Numbered from the stretch's first letter, positions 12,890 to 24,337 are shown. The stretch is DNA of 64,000 nucleotides from Pteria penguin (GCA_035048485.1 CM068588.1:930001-994000); one strand, 5' to 3'. The notes: generated from the sequence alone by a model not told the origin. Numbers and translations: made by a program.

Positions 12890-12895
12890 TTTATT
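12890..12895 (-). terminator. Candidate poly(A) signal of ATP6AP1
   Basis: AATAAA on the minus strand, 0.71 kb past the stop codon. It would give a 3'UTR of about 730 bases. It was chosen as a canonical hexamer downstream of the last exon; no transcript evidence is available. Confidence 0.45.
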
Positions 12896-13606
12896 TTACT
12901 AAATATGTTAAATCATGTAAAAAAAAAAAAAATTTGATCATATGAACAAGTAAAACAGAATTTTCTCCACCCACAACACTGTGTATTAAACACACTGAAC
13001 ATGCAACATTGACTGGTCTTGAATGTAGAAAAGGAATGTAACAGCATACTTGAGTAACATCAGCGTAAAATACAAATTTGTTATTCTCCGATCATCCACG
13101 AGGCATCAAAATCTATAACTCTAGAAGTGAGGTTAAATAATCAGTATGATTAGCAGAAAACCTTTCTATTCCTAGGTTTTTGATAACTCTATCACGTGTT
13201 ATGAGAACCTTTCGACGAGTAGGCACTAGACTAAAATGTCTTTAGTTTATCATGGGACTACATTAATTCCATTACTTTGCTTGATATCCTACCACCAGTG
13301 ATATGGTACTAGTCCACTATAACAAGTTGATTAAGGAAGCTGTAAATCTATCAGCAAGATCCATGAACCAACCCATTCTAGTAATATTTATCTACTTGTG
13401 TCTTGATAAGAGGGTACACAAAAAAGCTGCAATATACTGAAAGATCTATTCTTATCCTTTAATCTCCTACTGTTATAGATGAAATGTGTCCCCAAAGTTT
13501 CCATTACAATATTTCCCTTCTTAATAAATGACTAGGTATAAACCCTTCCCTTCCCCCCCTCTCTTCTGTTGACATAGATGAATACATGTATTCTTTTCAC
13601 AGCTAA

Positions 13607-13816
13607 CTATTCATTCACATTGACAGCGATGGTCTTTCCTTTAGGGTCATCAAATCTGTCCATTGTTCTGATCTCTGACATCATGGTAAAACCAAGAATC
13701 AGGATGATGGTGAATAGTCCAACGTATAAAATACCCATCCATATGACTGGTGAGAAGAATGGTACACAGTCCCAACCGTCAGAGAACTGGTTATTCTGGA
13801 CGTTAAACGGCTGAAG
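13607..13816 (-). CDS. ATP6AP1: ATP6AP1 exon 9 (membrane segment, tail, stop)
   Basis: 210 nt. It codes LQPFNVQNNQFSDGWDC, then FFSPVIWMG, about 20 hydrophobic residues, SEIRTMDRFDDPKGK and TAG at 13607-13609. Acceptor TTACTTTCAG. Confidence 0.95.
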   Translation of the reverse strand, partial: LQPFNVQNNQFSDGWDCVPFFSPVIWMGILYVGLFTIILILGFTMMSEIRTMDRFDDPKGKTIAVNVNE

Positions 13817-16800
13817 CTGAAAGTAAACAGACGCTGCATTAGAATTAAACAATGACTGACATACTATCACCGAGAAAGCACCAACATTTCAATTTCTTGT
13901 TTCGGAAAAAAGCTGGCAAAATCTCCTCCCACCAATAAAAATTGATATACAGCATTTATATTTGTATAATTTAATTTTCGAGGCAACTACTGTATAAAGA
14001 TTATTTAACTGCATTATCAGAGTTTTTTTCAATGAGTCAAAAGAAGTAAAAACAAATCACATGACAAACTGGCCAAGCCCATCCCTTCATGATCAATGCG
14101 CCAAATCAAAAATGTCCAGGATGTTTTTTTTTTCAATACATATAATAATTGCAAGTTTCATCAAAGAATTAAATTACAAACAAGTCTGTAAATCCTTTTT
14201 ACTTCTATACTTCCACAGAAAAATACATTATTACTGTCATTCCTTATACAAAAAAGAAGTACTGATAAGTTTGTACCTGGAAGCCATCAATAGTTAGTGT
14301 GATATTCGTGGTGTCGTTGCCCGTGGCATTTTTACTAAGTAAGGGGCCAAGTTTGGAGCAATGGTATGAGAAATCTGGTGGTGCCTCTATGGCCTTCATG
14401 TCCAGTGAACTCTGTCCAGCCAGTGTAGCATTACCAGAGAACTTAATTAGGTTGCTCTTGACCATCCAAAAACCAGTTGAATTACTGATTACAATATTCA
14501 TCCTACAGAAAAATAAATTAAACACTTTATAGAGATCATTTCCATTTATATGTAATATATACCAGTAACATATTCCATATGTTCTTGGTAAAGGAGCATT
14601 AAACCACAAGAGATTCAAACTCGTTTATCTTATACAGGTAAAAAAGATGTCAAAAATAAAATGTAAGAAATATTTCCAGATGACCTCTTAAACGTCTATG
14701 GTCAACGGTTAATGGGACATTATTCAGACAAAACATACAGTAATTACAGGACACACCAAAACGGTATGATGAGATGTTTAGGAAAGGGTAAGGTAAAATT
14801 TCACATAAATGTACCAAGAATACTTACTCTGCTTCCACCGTATAAGTTCCGCCATTGTAAGAAAACTTCAGTCTACAAATAAAAAGTTCTCAAAAGTGTT
14901 AAACAGAAAAAGATGTTCCACACATCATGATAGAGTAAAATCATTTGGTAGTGAATCTAGAAGACAATTTTTTCTCCCATTTTCACATGTATGTGTGTAA
15001 ATCCTGCCACTGAATTTTTCAACAGATTTTCAAGAAGACAAGACTGAAATATACAAAGCAGATATAATCTGTGAGAAAATCATATGCAGGACTTAAACTG
15101 TCCAAGATATTTGCTGCATTTTGTAATAACTTAATCTGATATATGAAAGAATTTCCACAAATGAAGTGCATACTTTACACAACCCTGTTAACATAGCTTA
15201 CACTGAATTCAAGAAAGGATCACAAATTTTGCAACACATTTTTTTTTTGGTCCAGCACGAGCTTTGAAGTGCTAAGAAAAGGTATTACCATATTCACTCG
15301 TGTATAGTACGCATCCATGTATAATACGCACCCCCAACTTTTGGAAAATAATCAGAGAAAAAGTCTACACCTCATGTATAATACGCAGGTGAAATTGCCG
15401 CAAAAGCAAGTAATCAATAACCTTAAGTTTACGTAGAAAAAATCTCTGTATTACAGATTTTACTTCACGGAAATGCGCTTGGTTACGAGTCTGAACCTTA
15501 TGATATTCAATGAATGGGATAAACCTAACTGCCGTAATAAAATTAATTTGTGATCCAAACATTGTGTTGATAGAAAGAAAACTAAAGAATGGTTAATAAA
15601 ATTGTAACAATAAGCCACTGTAATTAGTATTCTTGATAAAATATCGATAATGAAGCAAAGTCGTCATTTGCTATATATTTTACACTTGTTGTCTCAAAGT
15701 GTCAAAGTTTGTACAAAATAAATTGATTAACACAGCAGTAACGCTAGGAGAAACAACCAATTATCCCAGCGGGGTGTACGGTAATAGCCGATTGTTTGAC
15801 CATGAAGCCGTTTCACCTCTATCGATGATGATAAGATAATTGGATTGCATCGGCACCCGTTATTTTAAAATATGCTAGTCGCATTTGTAAAAACATTTTC
15901 ATTTCAGCGCATATTGTAAAGTGTTCAACACAAGGAGGTAAAACTGTAATGATAACCTTTTTATCAAGTGTCTAAAATCCATTTCAGTAGTCAAGTAAGG
16001 GTTCCCAAAGTTTAATTTTCATGTTATGATCGTTGTCAGCAGACATTTACAGCAATATCGCTGCGGAAATATGAATTCTTACATCTGGAAAAAGGTTCTT
16101 GTTTTAGATCTTGTGTATAATACGCACCTGGAAAATCGAAGTCAGATTTTATGAAAAAAAATGCATATTATACACGAGTGAATATGGTAAATGTTAATGA
16201 ATGCTTCACTCCTGTAACTTACTGTGCTGAATCATTACTACATTTAGAGGCTAGGTCCGTGTAATTATTGGGATTATTCATGACAAAGGTTCCCTGCTCT
16301 CCTCCTTTGTCTATGATAACTTCCATCTGCCTGAACCAAAACATGCACCCAGTCACATTTAATAATGTACCGTTAGCCCTCACGACAAACTCCAATAAGT
16401 GACGATGTTGTGATCCAGTGGCTCCCTCAGCCTAAAATAAGGGAAAAACATTCATTAGACCCAGAGGTATTATAATAATTGTATCTCAGATACAAATGAA
16501 ACATTCAGTAAATCTAGTAAAACCACGATTCAAATGAAACAGTCAATAGATCCAGTAAAACAATGATATAGATAAAACATTTCAGTAGATCCCATGATAC
16601 AAATGAAACATTTACTAGATCATGTAAAACCATGATACAAATGAAACATTTACTAGATCCTGTAAATCCATGATACAAATGAAATATTCAGTAGATCTAG
16701 TAAAACCATGATGCAAATGAAACATTCAATAGATCCAGCAAAACCATGATGCAAATGAAACATTCAATAGATCCAGCAAAACCATGATGGAAATGAAACA

Positions 16801-19800
16801 TTCAATAGATCTAGTAAAACCATGATGCAAATGAAACATTCAATAGATCCAGCAAAACCATGATGCAAATGAAACATTCAATAGATCCAGCAAAACCATG
16901 ATACAAATGAAACATTCAACAGATCTAGTAAAACCATGATACAAATGAAACATTCAGTTGACGAAGTATTATGATCAGTCTGATACTAGTTTACATGGTA
17001 GATACTACATGTATTACCTTTTGGAAATTTAGGGGGCATGTGGGCCCTTCACTTTAAGAGCAATGTGGGCCCCTAACTTTTGAAAAGTTTATGGACCCAC
17101 AATGGGGTGGGTGGGGGGTGTGTGAGTTACCTCATCAATAGAAGGGTATGTGTTTACAATGAAAACGAAACAGAAATGCTTCCTAGAAGTCACTTAAACA
17201 CTGGAAATGACATGCAAGACTGGTACATGGGTATTCATATAAACATTCTATTTTCTCTACCATATAGATTTATATAATACTAAATTCTGCGTCCTGAGAA
17301 AACAGATAAATGGCATAAATATTGCTTCAAACAGACTTGTCAGTTGTCAATCAAACTCTGCAAAACCTCAACTAGAGCCTACACACCAAGGAATGTTAGA
17401 AAGTCACATGACTCTGCCGGTCAGATGTACCGCCACTACATGATGGCTAACATTGACACTAAACTAAGGACAAATACCAGTGCATTTTGCTATTGACAAC
17501 AGGATACAATATAAAAATATTCCATGGAGAGGAGACACCACTTGCTTTGTGAGTAACTGGATTTGCCATATCTTGTTACCCGCTACAAATTTTACTCACA
17601 GTGGTGAGTGGGGGAGTGGCTATCCATAAGCCTGATTATACATTCAGCTGGCCTGGTAATGTCAGTCTGAGATACAAATAAAGCACTCAGTAGACCCAGT
17701 ATACTTTGGCCTGATACAAGTAAAACATTCAGCAAATCCAGACATAAGATCATAAGGACAAAATCTCAGACGACCCAGTGATAAGATCAGTCCAATACAC
17801 GAACACATTCAGTCAATGGATCATATAATCAGTCTGAGACACAAATAAAGCATTTAGTTGACACAGTACTATTATTAGCCACAAAAACAAAGGAATATTC
17901 AGTGGGCAGGAGAATATTATCAATTGGAATACATATATCATCAATTTACAAAGTATGCAAGCACATAAAGCTCATTGACCTTTAAAGTACCGAATCAATT
18001 CGACACAATGGCATGGCTTTAGGCAATGAAAAGTACATCTCAACCATACAGATGACAAAGTCGGCCATGAATCTCGCATAATTATGTCCGGTAATTTGAC
18101 TCCATGCTCAACTCTAACTATATTGTACCAAGCTTCAGAAGAGTATAAATTTCCGCATGTTCATACCTTTTCTGATGTATGTGCTGTATAGACAGCAGTG
18201 AAATCCACATTTCTCTTGCTCAGGTGTCCCACCACATCAGCCATTTTTTGATCTGAAAGGAACAGACATACATGTATAGTATGAAGTCTGATTCTTCACA
18301 CAACCTTTATTTTGTTTTAACCTCCTAAAAGTTTTTTATTCCTTACCTTCATACATACCAATCTAATTAAAACGTGACTTGTATTTCGTTCCTCTACTGC
18401 CGATTCGCAGTTCGCATTTGAATAAGATTGCATACATACAAGCTATCAACCACTGAATTAAAATCACTATTAGCAGTGAAATATCTTCCCTGTCTATGAA
18501 ACATGGATCAGATCAACTTTCTTATCAAGGATATTTAAGTCATTAAACACTATAAAACAGATGCTCTTATCAATTTCCAAGAATTACTGGGCAGAAGTGT
18601 CTCCATCACATTTCTGCAAAGTTTAACAGATAAATACCATACTCAACTATGTGTACTGTATAATGTACACCTATGTATGATATGACTGACTGATTGAATA
18701 TTGTTTTACATCACTCCATGATTATTTCAGGTATATGGTGACAGCATCTGCCTGATGCATTGCATACAAATTTAGACCTTTACAACAGACCCACCTGAAG
18801 CAGTGAGAGATTTTATATGCACCTACCTTGACACAGGACCTTCGTTTTTACTGTCTCATCCAAAAGACAGAACACAAGTGCACCCAGGGCAGGAGTTGAA
18901 ACCCGGACCTCTCAATCACGAGCCCAGCACCTTATCCACTAGGCCACACCGGCATATATATAATATGCACCTGTGTATAAAGTGTACCTTTGTATCATGT
19001 ATACAGTACATTCCAGGTGTTTTTGGAAAAATTGCAGAAAACACTGGAAAAAACACCCACAATCACAGTGGAATTCCAGGTGAAAATTTACCTGTGCTCA
19101 CTGACACCTTTACATAATACACAGCATATTGGGTAATTCTTGAATTGTGGCCCATGGTGGCAGGTTGAAAAATTACAAAACACCTGGACTGTACTGTACC
19201 TGTGTATAATGTGCACCTGTGTATGATGTATACCTGTGTATAATTTGCATATGTTATACCTGTCGGAAACAGTCAAACACAGTACGTTTATCCCCTAATT
19301 ATTCAACATCAGTGCTAAACATCAATCAACTGTATTCAACTATTTGTAAGATACACACTTTACCACCAATAGTCCAGGCATTGTAACTGACATATGACAT
19401 TTACACCATATGGGTAGCTCTGAGTATATATTACAATATAGTATTGTTGTTACACTCCTGAATATATGTCAGATTTGGAATTCTATGTTAATAACTATAC
19501 ATTAAAAAAAACATAAATGATTCAGCTTGGAGTAAGCCTTCAGACAACTCTGCGAGAACAGACAGATAAAATTGCAAATTTCATATCTCTCCTCTACCAA
19601 TGTGCCTACAAGGGTCACCTTTACATCCGTATGAACTCTGGTAAGGCAATTCTGCCTGCTTTATGAGTTTATTTCTTTGTCTACAGTATGTCAAGAATAG
19701 GGTGACGTAATCTATCTGACACAGCTGTCTTACCATTCCTTGATATAACTGCCTCCTCATTGTTGCTGTTCTGCATTGGCTCCAAGGTAACAATGATCAA

Positions 19801-22800
19801 ATTTTTCTCTCCATCTCCAAGGTCAAGGTTAGGTATACTAGCTGCATCCATAATCTCATGGATTTTACCATCAAAGGTTTCTTTTATTTTCTGTAGTGCT
19901 TTGACAGGGGAGAGTACGGAGGGGAGGTTTACAGAAAACTGGTCATCCATGAAGCTCTGTTGATAAAATACAATATTTAAAGTATAGATGTATTTCTTCA
20001 TTTATTTTTTGTGTCGAGCATATGTTACTTTCATAGTGTAAAACACCAGAAGTGGGTTTTGGGTTTGTGTTTTCCCAAGTATACATAAAACCAATGTTAA
20101 ACATAGGAAACTTCACCAAGATGTTTCCAAGTATTTACAATAGGATCATGGTAGTCACCTTCTGATTGCTGGATAGATGATGTTTAAGTTTAAACAACTG
20201 TTGCCAGATCTTTATGCCAATATGGGCAAAAAAGAGTTGTTTTCCAATATGGGCAAAAAAAAAAAAAATCAGATAAGCTACAATACAGCATTCATATGAT
20301 TGATACAATACCTTAATATTCCTGAACGCACCGCCATCGCTGTCGATGTTATACACATCTGCATACTTGTTCAGATCATTCAGGCTCAACTGTAATCCAG
20401 AATCAAATATATACATCTTCTTATATACACGTATATACAATTGAAATACTACCCACACACAAATATCAAAAAGACAATGAATTATTCTGTACCAAATGCA
20501 TTATTAAAATGTAATAGAAGTGATCCTACATGTACAGTACAGTCCATGTGTTTTGTAATTTTTCCATCCTCCACAGTGGACCATATCCACGTGTTTTTCC
20601 CACTGTGTTTTGTGCAATTTCTCCCAAACACTTGTACTGTACTGTATATAATATTCATGTGGGGATCCAGAAATTTTGTCAAGAGGGGGTCCAAACCCAA
20701 TGAAATTCCCAAGAGGGGGTCCATCCATGTGCTTGTGTGTAAAATTACTTACATGTATTACTCATTTTACATCAAAAAATAACAAGAAAAGTAATTTTCG
20801 CCAAATCTCAGGGTGGGTCCATACCCCAGGTCCACCCTCTGGATCCGCACACATATTCATGATTCTTTTAATGGAGAGTAATTTCCTATTTGGGTAGGTA
20901 TCTGATATCATAACCATTATCCAAAACTTCCGATGGAAGTGCCATTTTGTCTCTTCATTTTTGTAATTTAACGTTGAACGGTCTATATCACAGTTACTCT
21001 ATGGTAGATAACTATTAAAATCAATCAATCGATCAATATATTACCAAAAGACAGAATACGGTGACCAGGGTTAGGGGTAAAGAAAAAATCAAAAGATACA
21101 GGAAAAACTACTGAAACTCACACATACAGATAAATGCTATAGCTCAAATTACAATGTCATGTATATTACATGTAACTTTAATTATTCATTTTGAACACAT
21201 GAAGTGAAGAATCTTTCCATTATACAACAAAGTCTTGTCTAATTACATGTAGTTTTAGAGATAATAATTTGATATTCCATCCCAATAGTTTTTATAAGTT
21301 TTAAAGACAGTGTAATAAGTACATACAATGCAAGATATAAGTTTTGTTTTAATTTTTTATAGTTTTAAGTGTGAATCTGTCCTCTTTAACAAACCTTGTC
21401 TTGTAGAAAGAGCACAGTGTTCCGGGACTTGGTCAATGGTGACAGATATTTGTCTGTAAATTCAGACGTAGCAATGGTCTTTCCTACATAACTCTGAGGC
21501 AATTCATTCAAGGGGCTGAAACGAATATTTCATTTAGAGAAACACTACCACATATCATTTACAAATTATGTTTACTACATATTAAGTATCGAAATAAGAA
21601 TGTTGGCTCTAAATACAGAAGTCTTAGAATATTCAGTAAGATCTTTATAGTTTACCCAAGGAGATTTTATGACTTTCTTATTAAACATTGAACCCAAGTT
21701 CAGCATAACTTATAACTGATACACAAAACTCTAGTACCAGTACATGTAAATACATGGTCTGAATTGTCAGACATATGACAGCGAAGCAATGTATATTCCG
21801 GAAGGAATTTTGGTGAATAGGAATACTGGTAATTAAAATATTTCATCATTCAAACAAGTAAACTTTGAAGGTGATGGGTCGTTTCGCCCTTGATCCTGTT
21901 CACCCTGAGTTATTTCACCCTGGGTTATTTTGCACTTGGGTATATTTCTTCCTAAATAGCAAGGTCGTTTCGCCCGATTGCTTTGCAATCCAGTCAAAAT
22001 AGACTCGGCCTCAGGTAAGAAGGCCTATTTAGTTTACAATTCATGGAAACAATATTGTTAGTTCAACTAGCCCTGAGCCAACTATGGCGTAATTCAATTT
22101 CTCGTGGAAATCCACTTCACATCAACTTTGTCCAAAATTATAGTCTGTTTCATTTTTATATACACTGTAACCTCGATAGCATCGAATTAGCCGACATAGT
22201 TGACATTCAGGAGACACATCGCTAAGTTGACATTAGCTATGGTTTTTCCTATTTATACAACTGGATAACAAATAAAAATTGTATCACAGTATGAATAAAA
22301 ATCAGCCTAAAAGTGTTGAATGTTATTTTGCTGGATCTTTATTTAAACCGAGTAAACATAGGCAAGTGTGTTTAGGGGCACAGAATAGACCGACAGCATA
22401 GACATACATGTAGTACAGTCCTGTCCGGTAAGTCTGTGGGTCCGGTAAGTCTGTGATAAACAATACAGTTCATTCTGGCTATCAAAATATCAACGGGGAC
22501 TCGTTACAAATCAATTTTCTCTAGAAAGTTGTAGCATTTTTAACAAGTACAGAAGAAATCAATCAAGGTAAGTGTTTTCAATGTGTTTATGATCAAGTTT
22601 CTCTGTTAATGATTCCAAAATGTGTGTAAACAAGCGTACAAGTAACACTTGTTGTCAATGTTTACAGTCAGCCTAATAACTATTCATAATTACTTACGGT
22701 TGGCCTAGTTTCCGCCGCAGCTCTTGAAAAAACTTTCAGGAAATGACAAACGTCTACACTGTGCAGACTTACCGGACAATTAAACAATTGGAGATACACT

Positions 22801-24205
22801 TGAGTAAGTTTTTTAAAGGCACGAAAAGGCGTTAATGAAAAAGCTAGTTTGTCAATTTTGTACTTTTTATGGGGTCCATAGAATTACAGAAATCACCGAA
22901 ATCCCCGTGTATTTACAGAATTCCCCGTGAAAAAACACAGAAATCCCCATTACTTTATCAAAAATCACCGATATGTAAATAGATAGGACCATCATTCACC
23001 CTTATAGCAAGTTTCAGATATATTAAACAACAATTGATAGACTTATAACCATTTTATTTTTTTTAATTTTAATGATCCAATACTGGCGGCCAAGTTGGAT
23101 TGGAAGTATACATAAGAGTAATGCAGTCGAAGATTATACAGTAGTATTAATTAATTCTATTTTCAAAATACCTTCAATAAACGGCAAATATATTTCACAA
23201 AGAGGCTTGTTATTGTTGAATTCAGTAAATGTATGTACTATATATTGGTGTTGCTTGTTACGGTGTTTGTTAATTTCAAACGTATATAATTAAATGACTT
23301 AGATAAAGTTGTACTTAACTGTCTTTGCTAGATTTTAACCTTATGATTGGTTTATGTTAATTTACAAGTATGAACATCTTATACAGTTTATATTATAAAG
23401 TAAAAACAAAACTCTGACACTGTTATGTATACTTCCAATCCAACATGGCCGCCAGTAGTGGATCATTAAAAAAAATAAAATTAAAAAAAATAAAATGGTT
23501 ATAAGTCTATCAAGATTCAATTGTTGTTTAATATATCTGAAACTTGCTATAAGGGTGAATGATGGTCCTATCTATTTACATATCGGTGATTTTTGATAAA
23601 GTAATGGGGATTTCTGTGTTTTTTGCGGGGATTTCTGTAAATACACAGGGATTTCGGTGATTTCCGTAATTCTATGGACCGCTTTTTATGGTATAACAAG
23701 ATCTCACTGTTTACTATGATGTAAACTTCCTTTCATGTTCAACTGAATTAATACCCCAAACAAATGCCGAATGTCTTAAGTGCGCAGACTTACTGGACAG
23801 CATCTATATAATATATTCCGGCACCCATAATATATTCAGAAAGTCAAAGTCTGTGGTTGAAAAAGACTTACTAAGTTCAATGATTTAATGAAGTTCAAGG
23901 AGGATGTTAATAGAATTTATAGTGTATAAAATTATATCCGTATTTCTAGCATTTAGCAGATCTACTGCATTAATTTGAATTGTGGGATATGACGATATGA
24001 TTATGATCATTTAGGTTTTAGATTTAGCAACACAAATATGCGGCTGTTTCCTGACCTTATTTCAAGCAGATTTACGGGAAAATAAGCAAAATTTCGACAA
24101 AATGAACAACCTTTTTGGTGACCATATTAACACAGGAACTTTTGTTGCAAGCACCGTGTTACATAAACCAAATAAAACCAGGTGAAATAGCTGCTTCCTC
24201 ATCAT
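13607..24205 (-). CDS. ATP6AP1: V-type proton ATPase subunit S1 (Ac45), complete 9-exon gene
   Basis: Exons join as 24111-24205, 21395-21515, 20312-20389, 19734-19956, 18167-18252, 16223-16431, 14828-14872, 14277-14502 and 13607-13816. Together they give 1293 nt, one frame, 430 aa. The human protein is 470 aa, from memory. Residues 1-20 form a signal peptide, followed by VPVLIWSP, the expected mature start of Ac45. The lumenal domain carries LFLQDK and DFSYHC signatures and at least nine N-glycosylation sequons, clustered in exons 6 and 8. A single membrane segment follows FFSPVIWMG. The short cytosolic tail has TMDRFDDPKGKTI, close to the family tail TMDRFDDHKGPTI. In this family the protein assembles with the V-ATPase Vo sector and helps target and activate acidification. 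All junctions are GT-AG. Donors of exons 1 and 2 are weak. Introns hold many transposons. Divergent neighbour: RPS23. Confidence 0.93.
14277..14502 (-). CDS. ATP6AP1: ATP6AP1 exon 8
   Basis: 226 nt. It codes MNIVISNSTGFWMVK to LTIDGFQ, with five sequons (NST, NAT, NAT, NDT, NIT) and DFSYHC. Acceptor TTTTTCTGTAG, donor CAG|GTACAA. Confidence 0.93.
14828..14872 (-). CDS. ATP6AP1: ATP6AP1 exon 7 (45-nt micro-exon)
   Basis: Only 45 nt. It codes LKFSYNGGTYTVEA, splitting a codon at each end. Acceptor TTATTTGTAG, donor GA|GTAAGT. It is needed to keep the frame between exons 6 and 8. Confidence 0.9.
15288..16187. mobile_element. 900-bp TIR element with TA target site
   Basis: Ends are CCATATTCACTCGTGTATA (15288) and its inverse at 16169-16187, bordered by TA (15286-15287, 16188-16189). 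Subterminal repeats of TGTATAATACGCA lie just inside both ends. No transposase frame is visible. It sits in the ATP6AP1 intron between exons 6 and 7. Tc1/mariner-like or pogo-like origin is inferred from the TA site. Confidence 0.8.
16223..16431 (-). CDS. ATP6AP1: ATP6AP1 exon 6
   Basis: 209 nt. It codes AEGATGSQHRHLLEFVVRA to SNDSAQ, with four N-glycosylation sequons (NGT, NVT, NYT, NDS). Acceptor CCTTATTTTAG, donor CA|GTAAGT. Confidence 0.92.
16480..16955. repeat. Minisatellite, ~38 bp unit
   Basis: About twelve copies of AGATCCAGTAAAACCATGAT plus ACAAATGAAACATTCAAT with point changes. It is intronic, directly upstream (gene sense) of ATP6AP1 exon 6. Confidence 0.9.
17655..17885. repeat. 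Degenerate tandem repeat related to 16480-16955
   Basis: Diverged units share GATACAAATAAAGCA.TCAGT and TAGACCCAGTAT. It looks like an older offshoot of the same minisatellite in the next stretch of the same intron. Confidence 0.55.
18167..18252 (-). CDS. ATP6AP1: ATP6AP1 exon 5
   Basis: 86 nt. It codes QKMADVVGHLSKRNVDFTAV to HTSEK. VDFTAVYTA corresponds to the 'PYTAALTA' stretch of vertebrate Ac45. Acceptor TTCCTTTCAG, donor AAG|GTATGA. Confidence 0.92.
18359..18430. mobile_element. CAATCT-family MITE, deleted copy 2
   Basis: 72 bp. It starts CAATCTAATTAAAACGTG, has the shared core TTGTATTTCGTTCCTCTAC and ends TTGAATAAGATTG. It is flanked by a perfect 9-bp duplication, CATACATAC (18350-18358 and 18431-18439). 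It is a short internal-deletion derivative of the 4880-5180 element and lies in an ATP6AP1 intron. Confidence 0.85.
18690..18957 (-). mobile_element. tRNA-derived SINE
   Basis: Read on the minus strand it has a tRNA-like head with box A (TGGCCTAGTGGATAAGG) and box B (GGTTTCAACTCC, plus positions 18892-18903). A body with AAAATCTCTCACTGC, TCAGGCAGATGCTGTCACC and ATGTAAAACAATATTC follows. Confidence 0.8.
19004..19196. mobile_element. TA-flanked MITE, CAGTACA family, copy 1
   Basis: 193 bp bordered by TA (19002-19003, 19197-19198). Ends are CAGTACATTCCAGGTGTTT and AACACCTGGACTGTACTG. It lies in an ATP6AP1 intron. The internal segment TTTACCTGTGCT..TCA.CACC also occurs at 38195-38275. Confidence 0.8.
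19734..19956 (-). CDS. ATP6AP1: ATP6AP1 exon 4
   Basis: 223 nt. It codes SFMDDQFSVNLPSVLSP to NEEAVISRN with one base over. Acceptor TTATCAACAG, donor G|GTAAGA. Lumenal domain. Confidence 0.92.
20312..20389 (-). CDS. ATP6AP1: ATP6AP1 exon 3
   Basis: 78 nt, phase 0 at both ends, 26 codons (LSLNDLNKYADVY to FRNIK). Acceptor GGATTACAG, donor AAG|GTATTG. It matches the 'LSIEDFTAYGGVFGN' segment that follows LFLQDK in vertebrate Ac45. Confidence 0.9.
20535..20644. mobile_element. TA-flanked MITE, CAGTACA family, copy 2
   Basis: 110 bp bordered by TA (20533-20534, 20645-20646). It starts CAGTACAGTCCATGTGTTTTG and ends CAAACACTTGTACTGTACTG, and is shorter inside than the copy at 19004-19196. Confidence 0.8.
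20660..20852. mobile_element. GGATCC-type MITE with 9-bp TSD
   Basis: 193 bp flanked by the exact direct repeat ATATTCATG (20651-20659, 20853-20861). Ends are TGGGGATCCAGAAATTTTG and CCCTCTGGATCCGCACAC. A clearly related sequence interrupts the SINE at 41085-41266. Confidence 0.8.
21395..21515 (-). CDS. ATP6AP1: ATP6AP1 exon 2
   Basis: 121 nt after acceptor TTCGTTTCAG. It codes PLNELPQSYVGK through TVLFLQDK, and the last motif is conserved in Ac45 (LLFLQDK). The donor is AAG|GTTTGT, non-consensus. Confidence 0.9.
22416..23804. mobile_element. Possible TA-flanked element, split by a later insertion
   Basis: The left end CAGTCCTGTCCGGTAAGTCTG and right end CAGACTTACTGGACAGCATC are inverted relatives bordered by TA (22414-22415, 23805-23806). 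A second right-end-like sequence, CAGACTTACCGGACA, lies near 22762-22776, and a second left-end-like one at about 22440. The boundaries are therefore less certain than for other elements. The fold-back at 22872-23681 sits inside it. It lies in ATP6AP1 intron 1. Confidence 0.45.
22872..23681. mobile_element. Long-TIR palindromic element with 9-bp TSD
   Basis: 810 bp. Arms of about 240 bp (from GGGTCCATAGAATTACAG) are inverted at the right end (CGTAATTCTATGGACCG). It is flanked by the exact duplication CTTTTTATG (22863-22871, 23682-23690). Arms contain repeated GAAATCCCC / GGGGATTTC motifs. A 73-codon frame at 23072-23293 has no motif. It is non-autonomous; Mutator-like or fold-back type is inferred from TSD and TIR length. 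Confidence 0.88.
24111..24205 (-). CDS. ATP6AP1: ATP6AP1 exon 1 (start, signal peptide)
   Basis: Codes 31 residues plus two bases. MMRKQ is followed by a Leu/Phe/Val hydrophobic run ending LCNTVLA, then TKVPVLIWSPK. The start is the first of two adjacent ATGs. The donor is AAAAG|GTTGTT, which is weak at +3 to +5 but gives the correct phase (AG plus C) into exon 2. Confidence 0.82.
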
Positions 24206-24240
24206 CTCGATCTTGTTTCCACTCCGTGTACCAATGGTGG

Positions 24241-24250
24241 ATCATGTGAT
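24241..24250. promoter_or_regulatory. M-box/CLEAR-like E-box upstream of ATP6AP1
   Basis: ATCATGTGAT (ATCACATGAT on the gene strand) is 36 bp upstream of the start codon and contains TCACATGA. A CCAAT sequence lies at about 24231. MiT/TFE factors (MITF, TFEB) bind TCAYRTGA and regulate many V-ATPase genes. Function here is inference. Confidence 0.35.
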
Positions 24251-24302
24251 TTGTCAGGTGATTGAATCTTAACATGAAAATAGAAACGGAGCTCAAAATC
24301 CG

Positions 24303-24306
24303 GAAA

Positions 24307-24337
<31 letters not shown>

